Assembly: GCA_003133545.1 (NCBI GenBank)
Contig: PKYA01000201.1
Span: forward strand, 59,347 to 106,829
Reading direction: 5' to 3'
Origin: Acidimicrobiaceae bacterium
GTDB taxonomy: Bacteria > Actinomycetota > Acidimicrobiia > Acidimicrobiales > RAAP-2
DNA length: 47,483 nt
Below are positions 35,101 through 42,868 of this stretch, in pieces. Below the pieces are notes generated by a model. It was not told the DNA's origin. It saw only the letters and a list, made by a program, of their open reading frames with translations, and made no database searches. How positions within the stretch are numbered: position 1 is the stretch's first letter; every line of letters begins with the position of its first letter. Made by a program: the position numbers and the translations under genes.

Positions 35101-36819
35101 ATGCCCTCGCCCACTGAGGACAGCCACCACAACGTGACTCGCTTGGCCTGGCCCCGCCTGGACCTCCCCGCCGAGGTCGCCGAGCAGTTGCTTGCTCCCG
35201 GCAGCCCCTTCGAGCTCACGATGGAAGACCGGTCTGGCCACGCACTGCAGGTCTTCACGCATCGGCCGAAGTCGGTGATCGACGTGCTCGAAGCGGGCGC
35301 CAATCGGTTTCCCAACCGTCCCTACCTGGTCTTTCCCGAGCGCACCTTGACCTTCGATTCCGTCGTGATGGCCGTCGCGCGCGTCGCCAAGGGCCTGAAG
35401 ACGCGTTTCGGGGTTGGCGCAGGTGATCGCATCGGGATCGCCTCGGCCAATCATGTGGAGTACGCCGTGTTGTTCTGGGCGGTGTCGGCGCTCGGAGCCA
35501 TCACCTTAGGGCTCAATGCCTGGTGGACCGGCCCGGAGCTGGCCTATGCCGTCGGGCTCACGGAACCGTCGGTCGTCTTCGCGGATCAGCGCCGAATGGA
35601 TCGGATGGCGTCCATCCACATCGAGACCACCGTGTGTCCGCTCGAAGAAACCGTGGCCGAGCTCGAGGCAGAGGGTTCGGGCGCATCGCTCCCCCGGGTC
35701 CCTTCCGACGAGGACGATCCTGTCGTGATCCTCTTCACGAGCGGGACCACGGGGCGACCCAAGGGTGTCCCGATCAGCCATCGCAATATCATCCACTTCG
35801 CACTGGCAACACAGCTGCGAGGAGCCGAACTCCGGGCTCGAGCCGGCGCCGAGCTGGCCCCTCTCCCCTGCACGCTGAACGCCAGTCCCATGTTCCACGT
35901 TTCGGGGCTCACGTGCACGATGGTGCCGGCGCCGATGAGCGGGCTCACCCTCGTCTACCCGCCGGCCGGCCGCTGGCAGGAAGACGTCCACCTGACCCTT
36001 ACCGAGGGACACCGGGTCTCGGGCTGGTCGCTGGTGCCGACCCAGCTCTGGCGCCTGTTGGACTGGCCGGATCTCGAGCGCTACGACCTCACGTCACTCC
36101 GAACGGTGTCCGGAGGGAGCGCGTTGTGGCCGCCTGAGCTCTTACGCCGGCTCGAGGAGCGCCTCCCCTGGGTCCGCCCGGCCTTGGGACTCGGCTACGG
36201 CATGACGGAGACCAACGGGCTCGGCACCAGCCTCGGCGGCGCAGCGACATATCTGCACCCGGACTCTGTCGGCGAACCGTCGCCCACGGTGGAAGTGGAG
36301 ATCCGCGATCCAGTGACACGGCGCGCCCTGGCCGAAGGTGAGGTAGGTGAGATCGCCCTGCGCTCGGCCAGCACGTTCGCCGGTTACTGGCGGGATCCCG
36401 GCGCGACGACCGCCGTCACTGAGGACGGCTGGTACCACACCGGCGACCTTGGTTCCCACCGTGACGGCTTCGTATACCTGGCCGGCCGACGCGGCGATCT
36501 CATCATCCGGGGTGGGGAGAACGTCTCGCCGGTCGAGGTAGAGATGCGGCTGTACGAACACCCTGCAGTCGCCGAGGTGGCAGTCGTCGGGGTTCCGCAC
36601 CAAAAGCTCGGCCAGGAAGTCAAAGCATTCCTCGTCCTCAAGGAGGGCCACGCTGTCACCGCCGCAGAAATCCGCTCGTTCGCGGGTGCGGCGCTGGCCC
36701 AATTCAAAGTCCCGGCGCATGTCGAGTTCGTCGGCGCTTTGCCGCACAATGCATCGGGCAAGGTGCTCAAGCACCTCCTGCTACGCGAGGACGTGGCCAG
36801 TGACTTCGTCGAGGAGTGA
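35101..36819 (+). CDS. AMP-forming acyl-CoA synthetase
   Basis: 572 aa. The ATP-binding P-loop is FTSGTTGRPKG at 212-222; GYGMTETNG, YHTGDLG, GGENVSPVEVE and the final ASGKVLK with the catalytic Lys follow in order, so the enzyme should be active. It activates a carboxylic acid to its CoA thioester with ATP. The N-terminal extension (about 1-60) is longer than in FadD3. Same strand and probably same transcript as the TetR gene; the next gene is the binding-protein-like one 219 bp on. It may make the first CoA ester of the pathway. Confidence 0.95.
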   Translation: MPSPTEDSHHNVTRLAWPRLDLPAEVAEQLLAPGSPFELTMEDRSGHALQVFTHRPKSVIDVLEAGANRFPNRPYLVFPERTLTFDSVVMAVARVAKGLKTRFGVGAGDRIGIASANHVEYAVLFWAVSALGAITLGLNAWWTGPELAYAVGLTEPSVVFADQRRMDRMASIHIETTVCPLEETVAELEAEGSGASLPRVPSDEDDPVVILFTSGTTGRPKGVPISHRNIIHFALATQLRGAELRARAGAELAPLPCTLNASPMFHVSGLTCTMVPAPMSGLTLVYPPAGRWQEDVHLTLTEGHRVSGWSLVPTQLWRLLDWPDLERYDLTSLRTVSGGSALWPPELLRRLEERLPWVRPALGLGYGMTETNGLGTSLGGAATYLHPDSVGEPSPTVEVEIRDPVTRRALAEGEVGEIALRSASTFAGYWRDPGATTAVTEDGWYHTGDLGSHRDGFVYLAGRRGDLIIRGGENVSPVEVEMRLYEHPAVAEVAVVGVPHQKLGQEVKAFLVLKEGHAVTAAEIRSFAGAALAQFKVPAHVEFVGALPHNASGKVLKHLLLREDVASDFVEE

Positions 36820-36865
36820 CGAGGCGGGCGGCGTGGTGGCCGTCATGCGCTCCCTTGCCAGAATC

Positions 36866-36878
36866 AGAATCCCGTTCT
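36866..36878. promoter_or_regulatory. TetR-type operator, site C
   Basis: AGAATCCCGTTCT (AGAAT-CCC-GTTCT) in the 219-bp gap before the binding-protein-like gene, 161 bp from its start. One mismatch from a perfect palindrome. It is preceded by another AGAATC at 36860. Confidence 0.5.
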
Positions 36879-37038
36879 AGGGTGGGCATGACGCCCTCGG
36901 GGGGGCTCAGGGTCGATTCCATCAGCATGTGTCGTTCCTCGGATCCACCTCGGAGCCAACCCGAAGGGCAATGCGTACCTGACGGTCGCATCTCCGGCAC
37001 CTGGACCGGCGACGACAAAGAGTGAGAGGAGGGTCACG

Positions 37039-38112
37039 ATGGACCCAATCAAGATCGGTTGGCTCGGATCGGCCCTTGATGGGCCGGGCGGAGGCTACGA
37101 CAAGATCCATCGGATGGCCTTCGACGAGGCCACCGAGACGGGCTTGTTGGACCGGCCGGTGGAGTTGGTCCTTCATCCGGAGAACGGCCTGCCCCGAGGA
37201 TCGGCGAAGAATGCCACCGATGGGTTCCGATGGCTCGTCGACGAAGGATGCATCGGTGTTGCCGGCGCCTACAGCTCGGACAACGCCATCACTGTCGGTC
37301 CCCTCGCCAACGAGCTCCACGTACCCCTCATCAGCTGGTGTGGCACGGAGCAATTCCACGGCGACTACTGCTTCCGGCTCGGCAACGGAGACTGTGGAGG
37401 GGACGCCACGTTGATCGTGGCCTGGCTTAAGCGGAACGGTTACGAGCGGGTTGCCGTGCTCAGCGAGATCTCACCCAATGGCGAGGAGTACTTCCGGTAC
37501 TTCCGCCAAGAGTGCCGGCGGCGAGGCGTCGCCGTGGCCGCAGTCGAGACAGTGTCTCAGACACCCGCCGACTTGACCGCCAACCTCCGGAACCTGCGCC
37601 AGATCGAGCCGGATGCCCTCGTCTACATGGGCTACGGAATGCTGGCCGCGCAGGGACTCCTGCGGGCATCACTCGATGAGCTCGAATGGGACCCGCCGCG
37701 GATCATGACGACGGCATTCATGTTCTACCTGATGGGATTCGAGAAGTTCGAAGGTTGGGTGGGGGTCGACCAACTGGACCCGACGAACCCACTCGTCCAA
37801 AACTTCCATCGACGGTTCGTCGACCGCTACGGGCAGGATCCTCCCCTCTGGCCCAACGCCGTCCCCGTACTGGCCTACGACACGGCAAGAGTGCTCGTTG
37901 AAGGCTTGGTGCGCGCGCCCATCCTGAGCGGCGAGGGTTTGAAGGCCGGACTGGAGCGCATCCGATTCATGCCGAGCACGACCGGCGGCCCGCACACACA
38001 CATCGCCTGCTCTCCCTACGAACACGGTATGTTCCGCGGCGACTGGCTCCTCTACGGGCGGGTTCGGAACAACACGTTGGAGTTCGAGGGGCTCTTCGAG
38101 CCGTGGGAGTAA
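37039..38112 (+). CDS. Leucine-binding-protein-like (Peripla_BP_6) protein without signal peptide
   Basis: 357 aa. KIGWLGSALDGPGGGYDKIH at the start and the two-lobe layout (GVAGAYSSDNAI, HVPLISWCGTEQF, RVAVLSEISPNGEEYFRYF, PDALVYMGYGML, PVLAYDTARVLVEGLV) match the type I periplasmic-binding fold of branched-chain amino-acid and amide binding proteins. It starts directly with MDPIKIGW: there is no hydrophobic signal or lipobox, and no permease or ATPase gene is nearby. So it is probably cytosolic, as in AmiC, and may bind a pathway compound or regulate a partner. GAGAGGAGGG precedes the ATG, so the start is firm. Confidence 0.9.
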   Translation: MDPIKIGWLGSALDGPGGGYDKIHRMAFDEATETGLLDRPVELVLHPENGLPRGSAKNATDGFRWLVDEGCIGVAGAYSSDNAITVGPLANELHVPLISWCGTEQFHGDYCFRLGNGDCGGDATLIVAWLKRNGYERVAVLSEISPNGEEYFRYFRQECRRRGVAVAAVETVSQTPADLTANLRNLRQIEPDALVYMGYGMLAAQGLLRASLDELEWDPPRIMTTAFMFYLMGFEKFEGWVGVDQLDPTNPLVQNFHRRFVDRYGQDPPLWPNAVPVLAYDTARVLVEGLVRAPILSGEGLKAGLERIRFMPSTTGGPHTHIACSPYEHGMFRGDWLLYGRVRNNTLEFEGLFEPWE

Positions 38113-38156
38113 GTCTCTAAGACTCAACGCGGCGGACCTGCCCTTGTTTGACGTGA

Positions 38157-38921
38157 TCAGGACGACGGTTTCCCGAGGCGCTCCCTCAGTTCGGCCAGGG
38201 CTTGCCCGAAGGCGGGACGATCCATGGACCATTGCTGTGGACCCTGCTCCGCCGCGACGGCAGATTCGTGGTCGTGAATGGCTGCGGTGGCATCGAGGGT
38301 CTGCTTTACCCGCACGTTCAGCTCGGGGTCGTGCTGAGCGGCGCGCCGGGCCAGGCGCTCCGCCTCGCCACGGAGATCGGCACTTTCGACGGATCGCCAC
38401 ACGAGTCCTCGCCGTGCCGCGTCCTCGCCGGTGAGTACCTCGCTGAACAGGCTCAGCGCCGCCGCGCCCTGTCGCCCCACAAGCTGGCGGAGTCGCCAGA
38501 GTTGCCCACCACCGGGATGGATCCCGACATCGAGGAACCGCACGTCGAACCGCGAACTTGGGGTGCAGATTGCCACGTCACATGCGAGGGCCAGGTTTAT
38601 GCCGGCCCCTATCGCTGCGCCGTCGACGGCGGCGACCGTCGGCATGGGAGCCCTGGAAAGCGCCACAAACGCGTTGTACATGTCCTCGAGTGGAGCCTTT
38701 GGGGAGAGGAGATCGTCCACTGAGCCGCCGGCAGAGAACACAGGAGGGGTATTGGTCAAGATGAGTGCACGGCAGCCCGACTGGACAGCGTGGTCAATGG
38801 CCTCGGTGATCGCACACACCATCGCCCAGGACAGTGCGTTGCGATGATCGGGATCGTCGAGCACCAGTGTGACGACCCCGTCCGTCTCCTCAACGCGTAC
38901 AAGCGTTGTACCGGCACTCAC
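38157..38921 (-). CDS. Crotonase-fold protein (enoyl-CoA hydratase/isomerase family)
   Basis: 254 aa from a GTG at 38921. The fold marks are FSAGGSVDDL and GAAIGAGINLALACDVAI (oxyanion hole). The two glutamates used by canonical hydratases (CE of GGGCE and PE) are here Asn109 and Phe129, in RFLDVGIHPGGG. So it should not act as an ordinary hydratase; hydrolase, isomerase or lyase chemistry on an acyl-CoA is more likely, as in other atypical crotonases of steroid and terpenoid breakdown. It converges with the binding-protein-like gene and is divergent from fadD3 across 307 bp. Confidence 0.9.
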   Translation of the reverse strand: MSAGTTLVRVEETDGVVTLVLDDPDHRNALSWAMVCAITEAIDHAVQSGCRALILTNTPPVFSAGGSVDDLLSPKAPLEDMYNAFVALSRAPMPTVAAVDGAAIGAGINLALACDVAICTPSSRFDVRFLDVGIHPGGGQLWRLRQLVGRQGAAALSLFSEVLTGEDAARRGLVWRSVESADLRGEAERLARRAAQHDPELNVRVKQTLDATAAIHDHESAVAAEQGPQQWSMDRPAFGQALAELRERLGKPSS

Positions 38922-39228
38922 CTCAGCGGTCCCAGCGTCACCGGTGCTGCCACGTTTGCGTTCCCCGTTTCCTCAATGACCCGGACAGCGCAGCCCGGTC
39001 GCCTGCGCCGCCGGCTCGCATCGTTGCCCCGACGAGACGTCGTCAACCTATCTCGCACGTACAGCCGAACGGAAGGAACCATCCCGAACCGTTACGATAT
39101 CCATTCGTGATCCTGTTGGCCGCCGAACCATCGGGCCGGCACGCCGGAGACACGGACGCACTCCAACGCAGCCAGGTGGGTCGGTCTGTCGGCGTACGGG
39201 CCGCCTTGCACCCAGTGGTCGTCGTGGC
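38922..39228. other. 307-bp divergent promoter region
   Basis: Separates the crotonase gene (minus) from the FadD3-like gene (plus). No AGAAY-N3-RTTCT site is visible. A relatively AT-rich patch (GTTACGATATCCATTCG at 39091-39107) may hold a promoter. Confidence 0.4.
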
Positions 39229-40818
39229 GTGAGCGGGGCGTCTGGGGAATCACTGGACCCCATGACGATTCCCGAAGCCCTCGACCGCGCCGCCGAGATC
39301 TTCGCCCGCGAAGAGGCAGTGGTTGACGGCGCGACACGCTGGACGTTCGTGCAGCTCCGCGAGGAAGCCCGCCGCATCGCCCGGGCTCTCATGGCGGCGG
39401 GCGTGGAGCCGGGCGACCGGGTCGCACTCTGGGCCCCCAACAGCGCCTCGTGGATCGCGACGAGCTTCGGCGTGTACCTGGCTGGCGCCGTCCTCGTGCC
39501 GGTGAACACGCGGTTCAAAGGCATCGAGGCGGCCCAGGTTCTCCGTCGTTCAGGAGCTCGCATCCTCCTCGCCAGCACCGACACATTGGGTACAGATCTC
39601 TTCGACCTCCTCGACGGGGACGCCGACTTGCCCGAGCTGATCGAGAGGGTGGTGCTGGAAGGGCCGGACCATCCCGGCACTACGTCGTGGGCCGATTTCA
39701 TGGGACGGGGTGACCGCAGCGAGCAAAAGCCAAGCCCAAGGCCATGGCCGAAAGTACGCCCGGATGACCTTGCGGACATCATCTTCACGTCGGGCACCAC
39801 CGGAGCCCCGAAGGGCGCGATGCTGGCCCATGGCCCCAGCGTGCGCACCTACGTCGCCTGGGCCGACGCGGTAGGCCTCCGTCGCGGCGACCGCTACCTG
39901 TGCGTCTATCCGTTCTTCCATACCGCCGGCTTGAAGTCGGCCGTGCTGGCCTGCCTCCTGCGCGGGGCGACGGTCCTCCCGCACGCGGTCTTCGACCCGG
40001 GAGCCGTCATGCGGCGGGTCGCCGACGAAAAGATCAGCGTGCTACCCGGACCTCCGACCGTGTTCCAGTCCATCCTTGAGCACCCTGACCGCGACGCATT
40101 CGACCTCTCGACGCTGAGGCTCTCGGTCACCGGCGCGGCAACGGTCCCGGTAGAGGTCGTGCGGCGCATGCGTGACGACTTGCACATCGCCACCGTCGTC
40201 ACCGGCTACGGGTTGACCGAGACCACCGGCACGGTCAGTATGTGCCGCCACGACGATCCTCCCGAAGTCATCTCCACTACCGTGGGCAAGCCCCTGGACG
40301 GCGTGTCGGTGAAAATCGTGGATGACGACGGCCATGAGCTCCGCCCCGGCGAGCCGGGCGAGATCCTCGTCAAGGGATACAACGTCATGCGCGGGTACTT
40401 CGACGACGAGGACGCGACGAGAACCGCACTAGACCCTGAAGGCTGGCTACGTACGGGCGACGTAGGCATCGTCGGGACCGACGGGAACATACGCATCACG
40501 GATCGCAAGAAGGACATGTTCATCGTCGGAGGCTTCAATGCCTACCCCGCCGAGATCGAAGGCATTTTGCTCACCCACCCAGGCGTCAGCCAGGTCGCGG
40601 TGATCGGCGTCCCTGATGAGCGCCTGGGGGAGGTTGGCAGGGCCTACGTCATCCCCCGTGCGGACGTGGATGTGGACGAGACGTCCATCATCGCCTGGTC
40701 CCGGGACCACATGGCCAATTACAAGGTCCCGCGCTCGGTGCTCCTGGTCGATGAGTTGCCACTGACGGCCAGCGGGAAGGTGCAACGCTTCCGGTTGCGG
40801 TCCGACGCTCAGCCCTGA
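39229..40818 (+). CDS. fadD3: FadD3-like acyl-CoA ligase
   Basis: 529 aa from a GTG at 39229; an ATG at 39262 (MTIPEALDR) matches the start of FadD3 proteins and is a good alternative. ATP loop FTSGTTGAPKG at 186-196, GYGLTETTG, LRTGDVG, GGFNAYPAEIE and the final TASGKVQ. Along its length it follows mycobacterial FadD3 closely (for example PFFHTAGLKSAVLACL, SVLPGPPTVFQSILEHP and EKISV patterns). FadD3 activates the steroid C/D-ring remnant HIP, so this one may activate a bicyclic or cyclohexanoid acid. It converges with the P450 gene with only 3 bp between stops. Confidence 0.88.
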   Translation: MSGASGESLDPMTIPEALDRAAEIFAREEAVVDGATRWTFVQLREEARRIARALMAAGVEPGDRVALWAPNSASWIATSFGVYLAGAVLVPVNTRFKGIEAAQVLRRSGARILLASTDTLGTDLFDLLDGDADLPELIERVVLEGPDHPGTTSWADFMGRGDRSEQKPSPRPWPKVRPDDLADIIFTSGTTGAPKGAMLAHGPSVRTYVAWADAVGLRRGDRYLCVYPFFHTAGLKSAVLACLLRGATVLPHAVFDPGAVMRRVADEKISVLPGPPTVFQSILEHPDRDAFDLSTLRLSVTGAATVPVEVVRRMRDDLHIATVVTGYGLTETTGTVSMCRHDDPPEVISTTVGKPLDGVSVKIVDDDGHELRPGEPGEILVKGYNVMRGYFDDEDATRTALDPEGWLRTGDVGIVGTDGNIRITDRKKDMFIVGGFNAYPAEIEGILLTHPGVSQVAVIGVPDERLGEVGRAYVIPRADVDVDETSIIAWSRDHMANYKVPRSVLLVDELPLTASGKVQRFRLRSDAQP

Positions 40819-40821
40819 CCC

Positions 40822-42039
40822 TCAGCTCTCTTCCCGAACCGTGATCGGTAGGTGGCTGAAGCCGCGGACGGTGCTGGTGAAGAGAAAGCGGCTGTCTTCA
40901 CGGACGACGTCCCACTCGGGGAACCGGGCGAGCGTCTCCTCAATGGCAATCCGGCCTTCGAGGCGAGCGAGCGCCGCCCCGATGCAAAAATGGATCCCGT
41001 AGCCGAAGGAGAGGTGCTGGTCGAAATGCCGGTGGATGTCGAAGCGGTCAGCCTCAGGGAAGGCGCGCTCGTCCCTCCCGGCAGACCCCGTGATCAGCAG
41101 GACCTTTGAGCCAGGTGGGATCACCGTCCCCTGGAAGTGGACCGGCGCGGTGGTCCATCTCCCCTGCACGGGCGATGGTGCCTCGTAGCGGAGCAGCTCC
41201 TCGACCGCATTGGGGATGAGGGTCCGATTCGCCGTCAGTTCCGCCCGCTGGTCGGGGTGCTCCGCCAGCACCGATCCCGCCCATCCCAGCAGGCGCGCCA
41301 CGGTCTCGGTGCCCGCGGCGACCAGAAGCACGCCGAAGTCCACGCTCTCCGCGATGGTAAGGCGGCGGCGGCTGCCATCGGGCTCCACGACCTCTGCCAT
41401 GACGAGGTCGGAGAACATGTCATCGCGGGGATTGCGCTGCCGCTCTTCGACCTGCTCGGTGATGTACGAGTGCAGCGAGATCATCGCCCCCACCGAGACG
41501 TCGTTCACCATTCCCACACCCGGCTCTAAGTGAAAGATCGTGTCGATCAGCTCTCGAACCCGTGGTCGATCGACTGCCGGGACCCCGAGCAACATGGCGA
41601 TGACATTGGCAGGCACCAGCGCGCCGAAGTCGGCGACGTAATCGAACCCATCTCGACCGCGCTGTGCATCGAGAAGATCGCCACACAACTGCCGTACCCC
41701 ATCTTCCAGCGCGGCAACCCGGCGGGGTGTGAAGGCCCGTGACACCAGTCGACGCAGCGCCGTGTGGTCGGGCTGGTCCAAGAAGATCATCATGCCGCCG
41801 GTGGGCTGCTCGCTCATCTGCTCGAGCACCGTCCCGTGCGCCGAGCTCAGCGATCGCGGATCCATGTGCGCGGTCATGACGTCGCGGAACTGACTGAGCG
41901 CCCAAAAGTCGTACTGCTCGTTGCGGTAGACCGGGGCCTCGTCCCTCAACCGGCGCCAGATGGGATGTGGATCGGTCTTGAATGCCGCATCGATCGGGTC
42001 CCATGACAATTCGGCACCGGGAGCCGCCGCGGAGGTCAC
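40822..42039 (-). CDS. Cytochrome P450
   Basis: 405 aa, soluble bacterial class. The heme loop is FGYGIHFCIGAALAR with the thiolate Cys352, the I-helix has AAGTET (241-246), and the K-helix ExxR is Glu281-Arg284. It would hydroxylate a hydrophobic substrate with electrons from a ferredoxin and reductase, which are not encoded in the window. Divergent from the second TetR gene with operator site B between them. Upstream hydroxylation followed by CoA activation by fadD3 fits the cluster. Confidence 0.97.
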   Translation of the reverse strand: MTSAAAPGAELSWDPIDAAFKTDPHPIWRRLRDEAPVYRNEQYDFWALSQFRDVMTAHMDPRSLSSAHGTVLEQMSEQPTGGMMIFLDQPDHTALRRLVSRAFTPRRVAALEDGVRQLCGDLLDAQRGRDGFDYVADFGALVPANVIAMLLGVPAVDRPRVRELIDTIFHLEPGVGMVNDVSVGAMISLHSYITEQVEERQRNPRDDMFSDLVMAEVVEPDGSRRRLTIAESVDFGVLLVAAGTETVARLLGWAGSVLAEHPDQRAELTANRTLIPNAVEELLRYEAPSPVQGRWTTAPVHFQGTVIPPGSKVLLITGSAGRDERAFPEADRFDIHRHFDQHLSFGYGIHFCIGAALARLEGRIAIEETLARFPEWDVVREDSRFLFTSTVRGFSHLPITVREES

Positions 42040-42146
42040 GATGGAGAGCGTAATTGCCAGGACGCCACCCGGCAGAGTCGCACCCTTGGCGAGTCGGACG
42101 TTGACCGCGGCGCCTGCAGATCGGATGCTGGCGCCAGAGGTAGACC

Positions 42147-42159
42147 AGAACTAGATTCT
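42147..42159. promoter_or_regulatory. TetR-type operator, site B
   Basis: AGAACTAGATTCT (AGAAC-TAG-ATTCT), extended by CC and GG to CCAGAAC...ATTCTGG, between the divergent P450 and TetR genes. It is immediately followed by a second GATTCTAG half-site (42161-42168), so two overlapping sites are possible. Confidence 0.6.
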
Positions 42160-42223
42160 GGATTCTAGCTATCTCGCCAATCGATGCCGGGAAGCTTCCG
42201 GTGCTGGGAGGTAGGCAACTCAC

Positions 42224-42868
42224 GTGAAAGATGGCACCGCCGGCGCCGCAGTGGAGGGACTGAGCGCCCGGCAGGCCGCTCGGCGCCAACGCATCCTGGA
42301 CGCCGCCCTCAGCCTGCTCGAGTTGCGCGACTACGAGCGGATCGCCGTCCGCGACGTCACCGAGTTCGCGTCCGTGGCCCTGGCCACCTTGTACCACTAC
42401 TTCCCGTCCAAGGAGCACCTCTTCGCCGAGGCACTGGTCCAATGGGCCTCGTCCCTCAAGGCGAGTGTGATCACGCGCCCCTTGACGGGGACGACACCGG
42501 GGCGGCGGCTCGAAGAGGCGCTCTTGCGCTCCGTCCGGGCTTTCGAACGCCAGCCGCAACTGGCGCGCCTGATCGGCAGGCTGGAGATGTCTGAGGAACC
42601 CTTCGCCCGCGACGTCCTGGCGAGGCTGGACGCAGTGACGACCGATGTCTACCTCGATCTCCTGACCGATCTCCCGCGGGACCAAGCGGTCCGCATCGTG
42701 CGCATCGTCGACGCGGTCCTCGACAGTTCGTTGCGTGCCTGGTCTTCTGGACGTTCCAGCATCCGCGATGTGCGCCGTTCCCTGAGCGAGACGGTTGCCC
42801 TCCTCCTGCCGGAGGCGTCCCAAGGAGATGCAGGCGCGAGCCGGCGGTTCCGAGCGCTGCCGGCATGA
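42224..42868 (+). CDS. TetR-family transcriptional regulator
   Basis: 214 aa from a GTG at 42224 with GGGAGG about 12 bases upstream. The DNA-binding part reads RILDAALSLLELRDYERIAV followed by RDVTEFASVALATLYHYFPS. It is close to the first TetR (34386) in the recognition helix (VALATLYxYFPSKE in both), which fits the shared 13-bp operators. Its stop overlaps the start of the CoA-transferase fusion gene as ATGA, so regulator and transferase are co-translated. It probably represses the P450 gene and its own operon through site B. Confidence 0.95.
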   Translation: MKDGTAGAAVEGLSARQAARRQRILDAALSLLELRDYERIAVRDVTEFASVALATLYHYFPSKEHLFAEALVQWASSLKASVITRPLTGTTPGRRLEEALLRSVRAFERQPQLARLIGRLEMSEEPFARDVLARLDAVTTDVYLDLLTDLPRDQAVRIVRIVDAVLDSSLRAWSSGRSSIRDVRRSLSETVALLLPEASQGDAGASRRFRALPA

